From the NCBI RefSeq assembly GCF_021283305.1, contig NZ_JAJSOK010000026.1:1-64000 (forward strand): a stretch of DNA of 64,000 nucleotides, in the 5' to 3' direction. A program made the position numbers and the translations under genes. Origin of the DNA: Pseudonocardia kujensis (GTDB lineage: Bacteria > Actinomycetota > Actinomycetes > Mycobacteriales > Pseudonocardiaceae). Shown here one piece after another: positions 42,886 to 51,804 of the stretch (within the stretch, counting starts at the first letter, position 1; each line of letters opens with the position of its first letter). The notes beneath the pieces are model-generated. The model was not told the origin of the DNA. It ran no database searches and worked only from the letters and a program-made list of their open reading frames with translations.

Positions 42886-44981
42886 CGGGCCTCTACCTCG
42901 ACCACGGCGTCGACCGCGAGCACCGTTTGTCCCTCAACGTCGGCGGGCCGGAGCACGACTGGGTTGAGTTCGAGCTGCGTCAGGTCGGGGTGGGCGGTGA
43001 CCAGGTCGGACACCCGGACAAGCAGGTCGACGAGCGCGTTGATGTCGAGCCGCGGGCCGCCACGGTGACCCTGCAGCAGTGGGGCGACCCGCAGCTGCTG
43101 GACCATCTCCCGGGCGCCGTCGGCGTCGAGGGGGAGGAGCCTGCGCTGCACGTCGTCGAGCAGCTCGACGAGCACGCCGCCCGCGCCGACGGTGAGCAGG
43201 TGTCCGAACACCGGATCCACGTGCACCCCGACCAGCATCTCCAGGGCGACGTCGCCCACCATCTCCTCGACGAGAACTCCGTCGACCCGGGCGTGCGGGG
43301 CCAGCCGCCCGACTGACTCCAGGACGGCGGTGTACGCCGCCCGGACGGCGTCGTCGCCATGGATGCCGACCTGCACGCCTCCGACATCCGACTTGTGGGC
43401 GACGTCCGGGCTGACGATCTTGAGCACCGCCGGACCGGGGAGCTCGGCCGCCGCGGCGGCGGCCTCGTCGGCGGTCGTGGTCAGCCGGCCCGCAGGCACG
43501 GCGATTCCGCTCTCGGCGAGCCAGGCCTTGGCCTCGACCTCGGTCCGCACAGCCGGGGTGGGCGAGCCGGAGTCGGTGCGCAGCAGCAGGGGGAGCGGAC
43601 CGGGCGGCGCTGCGCGCCACGCGCCGTACGACGCCCAGCGGGCCACGGCCTGCACGGCCTTGGAGATGCTGTGGATGGGGACCAGGCCTCCCTCGGTCAT
43701 CGCCGTGTAGGCGGGACCGCGCCGGTCGCTCATCCAGATCGGGACGAGCGGTGCGGTCGTCTCGGCCTGCACCTCCACCATCGCCGTGGCCACAGGCACG
43801 GTGTCGGTGCCGTAGTCGAGCGGGTTCGGGTAGAGCACGATGTCCACACCGGGGTCGGCGGCGAGCACACGCAGGCTCGCCGCGACGAGCTCGGGCTCCG
43901 CCAGCGCCGTCGCTGTGGTGTCGACCGGGTTCTCGATCGCCGCGTAGCTCGGCAGGATCTCGGCCAGGCGCTTCTTCGTGTCGTCGGTGAGCTCGGCCAG
44001 CCGCAGTCCCGCCTGTCCGACGGCGTCGGCGCAGAGTGAGAGCGCGCCGCCGGAGAGGCCCCAGATCGCGATCCCCGCGTCCGCGGGCGGAACGGCGCGG
44101 CTGAGCAGTGAGGCCACGTCGGAGAGCTCATCGATGTCATCGACCTCGACGACGCCGAACTGCGCGAACACCGCCGAATTGACGTCGGCCTCGCCCGCCA
44201 TCGCTGCGGTGTGCGACTCGATGGCGCGCCGTCCGTACTCGGAACGGCCGACCTTGAGCGTCACGACCGGCTTGCCCGCCGCGGTGGCCTTGCGGACAGC
44301 GGCGAGGAAACTGCGACCGTCGGGGATCCCTTCGAGGAGGGTGACGATCGTCGAGATCTGCGGGTCGTCGGCGAAGTGGGCGACGAGGTCCGGGACGTCG
44401 AGGTCCGCGGCGTTGCCCAACGACGCCCACACGCTGGTACCGAGCCCGCGCACCCCGGCCTGCAGGATGTTGCGCCCCAGGCCGCCGCCCTGGGTGGCCA
44501 GTCCGATCGTGCCGGGGGCGAGGTCCACCGGGAAGGCGGGGGAGAAGGTCATGCCGACGCGGTCCCGCACGTTCGTGAGCCCGGGGCAGTTGGGGCCGAC
44601 GATCCGGATGCCGGTTTCCGCGGCGATCCGGGTGAGGGCGCGCTGCCACTTCGCACCCTCCTCACCCACCTCACCGAAGCCGGAGGTGAGGACGACGGCG
44701 AACGGGATGCCCGCGGCGGCGCACTCCTCGACCGCACCGACCACCCCCGCCGCCGGGATGACGACGACGGCGACGTCGACCGGGGGCAGGTCCGCGACGC
44801 GCGACACGCACGGCCTGCCGAGAACCTCCGCGCGGGTTGGGTTGACCAGGTGGAGCCCGCCGGCCAGCACGGAGTGGTCGGCGAGATTCTCCACCACGCG
44901 GCGGGCGAGGCTCCCGGGCCGCTCCGAGGCACCGACGACGGCCACCGAGGTCGGGGTGAGTAGACGGGTGAGATCGGGCAC
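42882..44981 (-). CDS. Acyl-CoA synthetase, NDP-forming (acetate-CoA ligase type)
   Basis: A 699-residue fused alpha/beta enzyme. It has a CoA-binding Rossmann domain beginning LTPTSVAVVGASERPGSLAR, then a succinyl-CoA-synthetase-like ligase domain with the ESHTAAMAGEADVNSAVFAQ segment, and a C-terminal ATP-grasp domain including LPGPAVLKIVSPDVAHKSDV and GGVQVGI. It joins CoA to a carboxylic acid using ATP to ADP. Together with the CoA-transferase it gives the operon two ways to activate acids. ATG 44981 is just after the acyl-CoA dehydrogenase stop. Confidence 0.93.
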   Translation of the reverse strand: MPDLTRLLTPTSVAVVGASERPGSLARRVVENLADHSVLAGGLHLVNPTRAEVLGRPCVSRVADLPPVDVAVVVIPAAGVVGAVEECAAAGIPFAVVLTSGFGEVGEEGAKWQRALTRIAAETGIRIVGPNCPGLTNVRDRVGMTFSPAFPVDLAPGTIGLATQGGGLGRNILQAGVRGLGTSVWASLGNAADLDVPDLVAHFADDPQISTIVTLLEGIPDGRSFLAAVRKATAAGKPVVTLKVGRSEYGRRAIESHTAAMAGEADVNSAVFAQFGVVEVDDIDELSDVASLLSRAVPPADAGIAIWGLSGGALSLCADAVGQAGLRLAELTDDTKKRLAEILPSYAAIENPVDTTATALAEPELVAASLRVLAADPGVDIVLYPNPLDYGTDTVPVATAMVEVQAETTAPLVPIWMSDRRGPAYTAMTEGGLVPIHSISKAVQAVARWASYGAWRAAPPGPLPLLLRTDSGSPTPAVRTEVEAKAWLAESGIAVPAGRLTTTADEAAAAAAELPGPAVLKIVSPDVAHKSDVGGVQVGIHGDDAVRAAYTAVLESVGRLAPHARVDGVLVEEMVGDVALEMLVGVHVDPVFGHLLTVGAGGVLVELLDDVQRRLLPLDADGAREMVQQLRVAPLLQGHRGGPRLDINALVDLLVRVSDLVTAHPDLTQLELNPVVLRPADVEGQTVLAVDAVVEVEAR

Positions 44982-44997
44982 GGGTACTCCCTAGGCG

Positions 44998-46145
44998 CTA
45001 ACGGAGGGCGGAGATGCCGAGCAGCTCGCGCCCGGCGATGAGGGTCTGGACCTCGGGCGTGCCCTCGGGGATGCTCGCCCACGGGTGTCCCGGAACAGTC
45101 GCTCGACCGGGTACTCGGTCGCGTAGCCGATGGCGCCGTGCACGGCGACGGCGTCGTCCGCCACCTCGTGGGCGACCTCGGTGGCGTACAGCTTGGCCAG
45201 CGAGGTCTCGAGCCGGGCGGACTCACCACGGTCCAGGGCCGCCGCGGCGTTGTAGCAGAGCGCGCGAGCGGCGTCGATCTTCATGCGCATCCGTACGATC
45301 TTCTGCTGGACGAGTTGGAAGGAGCCGATGGGCTTGCCGAACTGGTGGCGGGTCTTGGCGTACTCGAGCGACAGCTCGTACGCGCGCTGCGCCGCCCCCA
45401 CGGCACCCATCGCCACGTTGATCCGGGCGGCCCCGATGAAGGCGAGGGTGTCCTTGAAGGCGGAGCCCTCGGTGCCGATCAGGTTCTCCTTGGGCAGGCG
45501 GACGCCGTCGAAGGCCAGCTCGGCGGTGCCGGACGAGCGCAGCACCATGGTCTCCACCTTGGACACCTCGAACGGTGTCTCCCGGCGGTCGACCAGGAAG
45601 GTGGACATGGCGCCGTCGGAGGTGGGGCTGTAGGTGCGGGCCAGCACGGTGCCCCAGTCGGCGAAGACTCCGCCGGTGATCCAGAGCTTGCGCCCGGTCA
45701 GCACCCACTCGTCCCCGTCGAGGACGGCCTTGGTGGTGATCGAGGAGACGTCCGAACCGGCGTCCGGCTCGGTGAACCCGTTGAACACCTTGCCGTCGCC
45801 CTGCAGCAGCGGAGCGAGGTACCGCTCCTTCTGGGCGGGCGTGCCCACCTGGGCCAGCCGCTCGATCGGACCGTTGGTGATGTTGAGCATCGTGCGGAGC
45901 GAGGGCCAGCAATAGCCGGCCTCCTCCATCATCATCGCCCAGGTCACCCGGCTGATCCCCAGACCGCCCTGCTCCTCGGGGAGGTACCCGCCGAGGTAGC
46001 CGAACGGGACTAGGCCACGGAGCACCTCGAAGGGGAACGTTCCGGCGCGTTCGTGCCGCTCCACGAGCGGAGCGACCTCCGTGGACAGGTACTTGCGGAT
46101 CGCGGTGCGCAGCTCGGCCTGCTCGGCGTCCAGTGCGAAGTTCAT
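44998..46145 (-). CDS. Acyl-CoA dehydrogenase with a 3'-end frameshift that removes the catalytic Glu
   Basis: About 380 residues from ATG 46145 (AAGGGGGTAC upstream). FAD and substrate motifs are KVFNGFTEPDAGSDVSSITT, WITGG, and QLVQQKIVRMRMKIDAARAL. In the frame from the ATG the end reads RDTRGRASPRARPR and stops at 44991. If one base missing near 45085 is restored, the end becomes VASIPEGTPEVQTLIAGREL with stop at 44998, the normal family C-terminus, including the likely catalytic-base Glu in EGT. So either the sequence has an error or the enzyme has just been inactivated. It would introduce the alpha-beta double bond of the acyl-CoA. Confidence 0.85.
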
Positions 46146-46182
46146 CGGCGTACCCCCTTGTCGTCGTTGTCGCTCCAGTGCA

Positions 46183-46199
46183 ACATACTTCCTATACGT
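46183..46199. promoter_or_regulatory. Imperfect dyad in the divergent promoter of the acyl-CoA dehydrogenase and SDR genes
   Basis: ACATACTTCCTATACGT has partly inverted ends (ACATA/TACGT). It lies in the 75-base region between the leftward dehydrogenase operon and the rightward SDR, and contains TATACG, which could be a -10 element. A TetR such as that at 39699 could bind here; support is weak. Confidence 0.3.
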
Positions 46200-46220
46200 C
46201 CAGCAAGGAAAGGGGAGCAC

Positions 46221-47009
46221 GTGTCGGATCTTCTGGATCTCAAAGGCCGGACGGCCTTCATCACTGGCGCGGGGCAGGGTGTCGGGCGCCAGATCGCGCT
46301 GCACCTGGCCGAGCACGGCGCCGGTGCCGTCGTCGTCAACGACTTCCGACTCGAGCGTGCGGAGGCGGTGGCGAAGGAGGTCGAGGCGCTCGGTGTGCGC
46401 GCGCTGCCCCTGGCGGGCGACGTCGGTGACCACGTGGCGGTCGGGCAGCAGGTCGGGGCGGCGCTCGCGGAGTTCGGCGGCATCGACATCCTCGTGAACA
46501 ACGCGGGGAACGCGGGTCCGAACCCGACCGAGGCGATGACCCGGCCGTTCTGGGAGCAGGGCCCCGAGGAGTGGGACGGCTACCTGCGGACCAACCTCTA
46601 CGGCGTTCTGAACACCACGCGGTTCGTGGTCCCGTCGATGATCGAGCGCAAGTACGGGCGGATCGTGAACATGATCTCGGACGCCGCGCGCTACGGGGAG
46701 AAGGGCCGCGAAGGCTACTCCGCGGCGAAGGCCGGTTCGGCGGGCTTCACCCGCTCGCTGGCGGCCAGCCTCGGACGCTACACGATCACGGCGAACTGCG
46801 TCTCGCTCGCCGCGACCCTTACCCCGCGCACCGAGAAGCAGCTGACGGACGAGGTCGCGGCGAAGAAGTTGTTGTCGCACTACATCATCCGCCGGACCGG
46901 ACAGCCGACCGACGCCGCGAACACCGTCCTGTTCCTGGTGTCGGACGCTGCGTCGTGGATGACCGGGCAGACCGTCCCGGTCAACGGCGGCTACTCGTTC
47001 GCGCTCTGA
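46221..47009 (+). CDS. Short-chain dehydrogenase/reductase (3-hydroxyacyl-CoA dehydrogenase-like)
   Basis: A 262-residue classical SDR with cofactor motif ITGAGQGVGRQIA, NNAGNAG, catalytic Tyr/Lys in GYSAAKAGSAGF and a C-terminal MTGQTVPVNGGYSF. GTG 46221 follows AAAGGGGAG. It is the first gene of a rightward pair with the enoyl-CoA hydratase and is divergent from the acyl-CoA dehydrogenase operon, so it probably oxidises a hydroxyl made by hydration of the unsaturated acyl-CoA. Substrate is inference. Confidence 0.92.
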   Translation: MSDLLDLKGRTAFITGAGQGVGRQIALHLAEHGAGAVVVNDFRLERAEAVAKEVEALGVRALPLAGDVGDHVAVGQQVGAALAEFGGIDILVNNAGNAGPNPTEAMTRPFWEQGPEEWDGYLRTNLYGVLNTTRFVVPSMIERKYGRIVNMISDAARYGEKGREGYSAAKAGSAGFTRSLAASLGRYTITANCVSLAATLTPRTEKQLTDEVAAKKLLSHYIIRRTGQPTDAANTVLFLVSDAASWMTGQTVPVNGGYSFAL

Positions 47010-47022
47010 GGCGGAGCGGGAG

Positions 47023-47790
47023 ATGCCTGTTATCCTCACCGAGAAGCGGGGCGACGTCGGGATCATCACCCTGAACCGTCCCGAGGTGCGCAACGCGTTG
47101 AACATCGAGGTCCGCACCGCGATGCGCGCCGCGCTCGACGCCTTCGACGTCGACCCCGACGTCCTCGTCGTCGTCCTCACGGGGGCTGGGGGGACGTTCT
47201 GCTCAGGCCGGGACCTCAAGGCCGCCCAAGCGGGCGAGCCCATGTACCCGAGCAGGCGCGCGGCGCTCGAGTCGTTCAACCGCACCACGATTGCGAAGCC
47301 CGTGATCGCCGCGGTCGAGGGTTGGGCCCTGGCGGGCGGATTCGAGCTGGCCCTGTCCTGCGACCTCATCGTGGCGGGGGAGGGCGCCCGGTTCGGCATA
47401 CCCGAGGTCGCCCGCAACCTGGTCGCCATCGGCGGCGGACTGCTGCGCCTGCCCCGGCGGATGCCGTACCACCTGGCGATGGAGCTCGCCTTGATCGGCG
47501 AGCCGTGGACGGCTGCAGACCTCGCGAGGTGGGGCGTGGTCAACCGGGTTGTCCCGACCGGCGGGGCTCTCGAGGTCGCGGTGGCCCTGGCCGAGAAGAT
47601 CGCCACGAATGGACCGAGCGCCGTGCGGGCGACGAAGGAGATCATTCAAGCCGGGTTCGACAGCCTGCCCGAGCGGCACGCCTTCGACGCCCAGGACGCG
47701 GCCGCGGCACCCGCCCTCAGCTCCCCCGATGGGGCGGAGGGGATCCGAGCGTTCAACGAGAAGCGGAAGCCGGTCTGGACCGACCGGTGA
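47023..47790 (+). CDS. Enoyl-CoA hydratase/isomerase (crotonase family)
   Basis: A 255-residue crotonase. It begins with ITLNRPEVRNALNIEVRTAM, has the oxyanion-hole segments FCSGRDLKAAQ and GWALAGGFELALSCDLIVAG, and a catalytic Glu in GIPEVARNLVAIGGGLLRLP. It hydrates a trans-2-enoyl-CoA to the 3-hydroxyacyl-CoA that the SDR or the aldolase-like protein at 40374 would use. It is 13 bases after the SDR in the same operon. Confidence 0.92.
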   Translation: MPVILTEKRGDVGIITLNRPEVRNALNIEVRTAMRAALDAFDVDPDVLVVVLTGAGGTFCSGRDLKAAQAGEPMYPSRRAALESFNRTTIAKPVIAAVEGWALAGGFELALSCDLIVAGEGARFGIPEVARNLVAIGGGLLRLPRRMPYHLAMELALIGEPWTAADLARWGVVNRVVPTGGALEVAVALAEKIATNGPSAVRATKEIIQAGFDSLPERHAFDAQDAAAAPALSSPDGAEGIRAFNEKRKPVWTDR

Positions 47791-47808
47791 ACCAGGGAGG
47801 AAGCGGCG

Positions 47809-48756
47809 GTGGACATCCGCGACCTAGAGGCGTTCGTCGCGGTGGCGGAGGAACTGCACTTCGGGCGGGCGGCGACTCGGCTGCACATGGCCCAGCCACC
47901 GTTGAGCACCCGGATCAGCCAGCTGGAGAAAGAGCTGCGGCTGCAGCTCTTCCAGCGCAGCACGCGCAGCGTCACCCTCACCGATGCAGGGCACCGACTG
48001 CTGACGCCTGCACGCCGGGTGCTCAGCCAGATGACCGCGATGCGCGGTGCCGCGGCTTCGATCGCGTCTGGAGAAGAAGGCCTCGTCCGGATCGGGTTCC
48101 TCGGGGCGTCGACCCAACACTGTCTGTCGCTGCTCACGAACGCGGTCCGGAGCGCCCATCCGGGCATCGAGCTGATCATGACGTCGCAGACGTACGTGGA
48201 CACCGCCTTCGACCTGCTGGCTGCGGGGGACCTAGACCTGGCTTTCGTTCGCGCGCCGATCAGCCGTCCCGAGCTCAGCTTTCGCGTGGTTGAGATCGAG
48301 CAGGTTCTGTGCGCGCTCCCCGTCGGTCACCGCCTGGGCACGATGGACCGGGTCCGCTTGCGCGACCTCGTTCAGGACGGCTTTGTCAGCCTGCCCGAGA
48401 TCAGCCCGTCCATGTTACGCGCCACGCTGCACAGTATGTGTCTGGATGCGGGCTTCTCACCGCGGATCGCGCAGGTCGCGCCGGACACGGCGACGCAACT
48501 GGCGCTCGTCGCCGCGGGCGCCGGGGTGACCATCACACTGAGCTCGATGTGTTCGGTGCAGGCTTCGGGCGTCGTCTACTTGCCGCTCGAGGGCACTTCG
48601 CCGACCCACATGTTTAAAGCCCTAGCCTGGCGCACCGAGGACACCGCGCCCGCGCTCGCCCGCGTCCTCGAGGTCAGCAGGTCCGCACTTCCGACCCCCG
48701 ACCTGCACCCGCACGTGGCCGACGAGTCGGAGTTCCGAGTCAATCACCAGCAGTGA
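47809..48756 (+). CDS. LysR-type transcriptional regulator
   Basis: A 315-residue LTTR. The helix-turn-helix at residues 1-60 reads LEAFVAVAEELHFGRAATRL with MAQPPLSTRISQLEKELRLQ, and the effector domain follows in two Rossmann-like lobes (GLVRIGFLGASTQHC, LDLAFVRAPISRPE). GTG at 47809 lies 18 bases after the hydratase stop. A perfect T-N11-A dyad sits downstream at 48848-48860, just before the VOC gene, which is therefore its likely target. Ligand unknown, presumably an aromatic or acid intermediate. Confidence 0.9.
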   Translation: MDIRDLEAFVAVAEELHFGRAATRLHMAQPPLSTRISQLEKELRLQLFQRSTRSVTLTDAGHRLLTPARRVLSQMTAMRGAAASIASGEEGLVRIGFLGASTQHCLSLLTNAVRSAHPGIELIMTSQTYVDTAFDLLAAGDLDLAFVRAPISRPELSFRVVEIEQVLCALPVGHRLGTMDRVRLRDLVQDGFVSLPEISPSMLRATLHSMCLDAGFSPRIAQVAPDTATQLALVAAGAGVTITLSSMCSVQASGVVYLPLEGTSPTHMFKALAWRTEDTAPALARVLEVSRSALPTPDLHPHVADESEFRVNHQQ

Positions 48757-48835
48757 CGGCCTTCCGGCCCGGGGCGACCCTGACGATTCTTCACTGCACG
48801 ATATCGGTCTCGACTCGATCGGTATTTGTCTCCTC

Positions 48836-48870
48836 GCGATTCCCCAGTGAGAATCTCTCAGGAGAATCGC
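48836..48870 (+). promoter_or_regulatory. Nested dyad with LysR-type T-N11-A core, predicted LTTR binding site
   Basis: The centre TGAGA-ATC-TCTCA (48848-48860) is a perfect dyad with the T-N11-A form of LysR-type boxes. It is enclosed by GCGATTC (48836-48842) and GAATCGC (48864-48870), an outer inverted repeat with almost the same centre. It lies 30 bases before the VOC start at 48901 and just downstream of a lysR gene. Confidence 0.6.
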
Positions 48871-48900
48871 TTTGATCAAGCCACCTTGGGAGGACACCCG

Positions 48901-49377
48901 ATGAAGCTGCGTCTCCATCACGTGAACGTCGTCTCGGACGACATGGAGGAACTGCACGCGTTCTACCGTGACGTGCTCGGCCTGGCTGAGCTCCCCATGA
49001 TCATCGAGGACGTTAGCGGTCAGGCCCTGCCTACCGGCGACGAGGACGACGCAGACGCCCGACGGAGGGCCAACGCCGCCCTCTTCGACCAGTCGAACGC
49101 CGCGTTCTTCGACGTCAGCGGTCGTGACCAGCTCCAGGTCCACATCGGTCGGCGCCAGGCCTACCTCGGCGCGCGCCTGGGGCACGCAGTCAACCCGGTC
49201 CTCCATGGCCACATCGCCTTCCGGACGGACGACCTCAACGCGTGCCGCAAGGCGTTGAACGAGGCGGGCATCCCATTCTCCGACTACGGCGAGTGGGTCA
49301 TCAAGGACTGGGACCAGATCTTCCTGACCGATCCGGCGGGCAACGTGGTCGAGATCCAGCAGGACCTCCGCGCCTGA
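48901..49377 (+). CDS. VOC-superfamily (glyoxalase/dioxygenase fold) enzyme, copy 1
   Basis: A 158-residue protein with the paired beta-alpha-beta-beta-beta modules of the vicinal-oxygen-chelate fold. Probable metal ligands are His in RLHHVNVVS, His in HGHIAFRTDD and Glu in NVVEIQQ. ATG 48901 follows GGGAGGA. It is very similar to the VOC protein at 55267, differing mainly in an acidic loop around residues 45-60. Reactions in this fold range from isomerisation to ring cleavage, and I cannot choose. It starts an operon with a beta-hydroxyacid dehydrogenase and an MFS carrier. Confidence 0.88.
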   Translation: MKLRLHHVNVVSDDMEELHAFYRDVLGLAELPMIIEDVSGQALPTGDEDDADARRRANAALFDQSNAAFFDVSGRDQLQVHIGRRQAYLGARLGHAVNPVLHGHIAFRTDDLNACRKALNEAGIPFSDYGEWVIKDWDQIFLTDPAGNVVEIQQDLRA

Positions 49378-49433
49378 GCCCCCTCAGCGGCATCAACGCC
49401 ACCTCTCGGTGGCCGGGTAGCGAAGGAGCTACG

Positions 49434-50318
49434 TTGTCAGGTCGAACGGCGAGCGAGGGCCAGAGGCTTACCGCGGTCGTCGGATTAGGGGCGATGGGCG
49501 CCCGCATGGCAGGCCGGCTCATCGCCCATGGTTGCGCGGTTCACGGCGTCGATCCCAGCCCGCAGGCCCGGGCGCAGGCCGAGGGACTGGGGGTTGACGG
49601 TGTCGAGGACCTGGCGGCAGTGCCGCGCTGCGACGTCGTGCTCGTCATGGTGGCGACCGGGGACCAACTGCGCGAGACGGTGCGGGCGGGGATCCGCCGC
49701 GGTGTCCGCGGCGAGGTCTGGGTGATCTGCTCGACCGTTGGGCCCCAGAGTTGCCGCGAGGCGACGGCGGCGTTGACCGACGCCGGAGCTGCGGTGCTCG
49801 ACGCACCCGTGACCGGAGGCATCGCCGGGGCGTCGAACGGCGCCCTGAACTTCCTGGTCGCCGGCGACCCGAGCGCGATCCGGAACGTCGACGAGGTGCT
49901 CTCCGCGCTCGGCACCGTCACCCCCGTCGGACGCCGGTGCGGTGACGGACAGTCGACCAAGATCGTGAACCAGCTGTGCAGCTCGGTGCACCTGGCCGCG
50001 GCGGCCGAAGCGATCGCCCTGGCCGCGCGGCTCGGGCTCGACCCTGCCTCCACCGTCGAGGTGCTCAGCCGGGGCCTGGGAGTCTCCCCATTCTTCAGCG
50101 ACCGGGGACCACGAATGGCGCAGCTCGACGTCGCCCCTGCCGTCCTCACCAGGCTCGCGATCCTGGCGAAGGACAACGGCCTAGTGGAACAGGAAGCGGA
50201 CGCCTGCGGGGCGCACGTGCCGCTGCTGAAGGCTGCAAAGAGCCAGTATCTCCGAGCATCCGAGCTCGATCTGCTCGAATGCGACGACAGTCAGATCATC
50301 CGCACCTACCTCAACTGA
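49434..50318 (+). CDS. NAD-binding beta-hydroxyacid dehydrogenase (3-hydroxyisobutyrate dehydrogenase family)
   Basis: A 294-residue protein with the NAD motif AVVGLGAMGARMAGRLIAHG, the substrate motif DAPVTGGIAGASNG and the catalytic Lys in KIVNQLC. The family oxidises 3-hydroxyisobutyrate, tartronate semialdehyde and similar beta-hydroxyacids. The start appears to be TTG 49434, behind GAAGGAG; the frame is open further upstream but lies in the VOC gene. It follows the VOC gene by 56 bases and precedes an acid-type MFS carrier. Confidence 0.9.
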   Translation: MSGRTASEGQRLTAVVGLGAMGARMAGRLIAHGCAVHGVDPSPQARAQAEGLGVDGVEDLAAVPRCDVVLVMVATGDQLRETVRAGIRRGVRGEVWVICSTVGPQSCREATAALTDAGAAVLDAPVTGGIAGASNGALNFLVAGDPSAIRNVDEVLSALGTVTPVGRRCGDGQSTKIVNQLCSSVHLAAAAEAIALAARLGLDPASTVEVLSRGLGVSPFFSDRGPRMAQLDVAPAVLTRLAILAKDNGLVEQEADACGAHVPLLKAAKSQYLRASELDLLECDDSQIIRTYLN

Positions 50319-50360
50319 TTCCGCCGTCGTTCGAGAGTCATCATCAACAAAGGGGTTGAT

Positions 50361-51749
50361 ATGAACGATCCTGATTCGGTCACTGAACCGGACGAGGAGG
50401 CCCAGCGGCGAATGTGGCGGAAAGTGGGCTTCCGTATCCTGCCGCTCATCGGCGTGGCCTACATCATCAGCTACATCGACCGGGCCAACCTCGGCTACGT
50501 GGCCGCCCCTATGAGCGCGGACCTCGGCATGACCACCGCCCAGGTGGGCCTCGCCGCGGGCCTGTTCTTCATCGGCTACATTCTCGTCGAGATCCCCAGC
50601 AACATGATGCTCCATCGGATCGGGGCCCGGCTCTGGATCAGCCGGATCCTCATCACCTGGGGCATCATCACAGGACTCACCGGCACGGTCCATTCGGCAG
50701 GCCATCTCTACATCGCGAGGGTCCTGCTGGGCCTAGCCGAAGCCGGTCTCGCGGCCGGAATCGTCCTCTACATCACTCTGTGGTTCCCCGAGCGGCAGCG
50801 GCGGTGGGCCATGTCGCTCTACCTGTTGACGATTCCGCTGTCGGGCATCATCGGCTCGCCGATCGCCGCGGCGTTGCTCAGTTGGGGCCCGAGAGTGCTG
50901 CATATCTCGGGATGGCGCTCGCTTTTCGTCGTGGAGGGGGCGCTGACGATTGCCATCGGGTTCGTGGTCCTCTGGCTCCTGCCCTCGCGGCCGGCGAAGG
51001 CCAAGTGGCTGACCGAGCCGGAGAAGCGGTTCGTTACCGCCGCACTCGAGCGTGAGGCCGCGACGAACGTCGCCCACGGGGCGAAGTCCCACGCGCGCTC
51101 GACGCTCCTGGACAAGCGGGTGTGGGTGCAGAGCTTCGTGTTTTTCACGATCGTCTTCGGCGTCTACCCCCTCGCGTTCTTCCTCCCCACCATGATCGAC
51201 ACCCTGAACCGCACGATCGGCGCGGACGGCAACGTGTCGAGCGTGCTGCTCGCCGCGATCCCCTCCGTCGCAGCCATGGTCGCCATGGTGATCTGGGCCC
51301 GAGTCGGCGCTCGGCGTACCGTGGCCTGGGCCACGGCCATCCCCATGATCGGCGGCGTGCTCGGTCTGGTCGTCGCGGCGCTCACTCAGAACGGGCTCCT
51401 GTTCGTGGTCGCCGTCTGTGTCAGCGTCTCCGGCATCTACACAGCGATCCCACAGTTCTGGCGGCTCCCGGCGCTCACCATGACCGGAGCCGGTGCGGCT
51501 GCTGGGATCGCCTTGATCAACTCGGTGGCCAATATCAGCGGCTTCGTGGGTCCCTACATGACCGGGAGCATCCAGACCGCCACGGGTAGCTTCACCCTCG
51601 CACTGCTGGTTGTGGCGGCCATTGTGGCTTTGGGCGTGGTCGTGATGCTGACCGCGGGGCGCGGCGCTGAGCGCGCCGCCCGCCGCGAACTCATCGAGGG
51701 CGACTCCGCCGCCGCGGTGCAGACCGCGCAGCTGAACCGGAACACATGA
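50361..51749 (+). CDS. MFS transporter, anion:cation symporter (ACS) type, copy 1
   Basis: A 462-residue twelve-segment membrane protein. After a charged N-terminus it reads GVAYIISYIDRANLGYVAAP, the ACS-family (phthalate/glucarate permease) D-R-x-N signature in segment 1, and FIGYILVEIPSNMMLHRIGA at segments 2-3. It imports an organic anion with protons. A second, related carrier is encoded at 52801. It lies 42 bases after the dehydrogenase gene in one operon. Confidence 0.93.
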   Translation: MNDPDSVTEPDEEAQRRMWRKVGFRILPLIGVAYIISYIDRANLGYVAAPMSADLGMTTAQVGLAAGLFFIGYILVEIPSNMMLHRIGARLWISRILITWGIITGLTGTVHSAGHLYIARVLLGLAEAGLAAGIVLYITLWFPERQRRWAMSLYLLTIPLSGIIGSPIAAALLSWGPRVLHISGWRSLFVVEGALTIAIGFVVLWLLPSRPAKAKWLTEPEKRFVTAALEREAATNVAHGAKSHARSTLLDKRVWVQSFVFFTIVFGVYPLAFFLPTMIDTLNRTIGADGNVSSVLLAAIPSVAAMVAMVIWARVGARRTVAWATAIPMIGGVLGLVVAALTQNGLLFVVAVCVSVSGIYTAIPQFWRLPALTMTGAGAAAGIALINSVANISGFVGPYMTGSIQTATGSFTLALLVVAAIVALGVVVMLTAGRGAERAARRELIEGDSAAAVQTAQLNRNT

Positions 51750-51804
51750 ACGCGGCGGAGGACGCCGGAAAGACCGGAACTGACGAACTGGACGGCGGTG
51801 GGAC

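Noticed and set aside
46146..47645. N-terminal extension of the acyl-CoA dehydrogenase frame by about 500 codons
   Set aside because: It lies opposite the SDR and hydratase genes, which carry full motifs. The dehydrogenase has a normal start and ribosome site at 46145.
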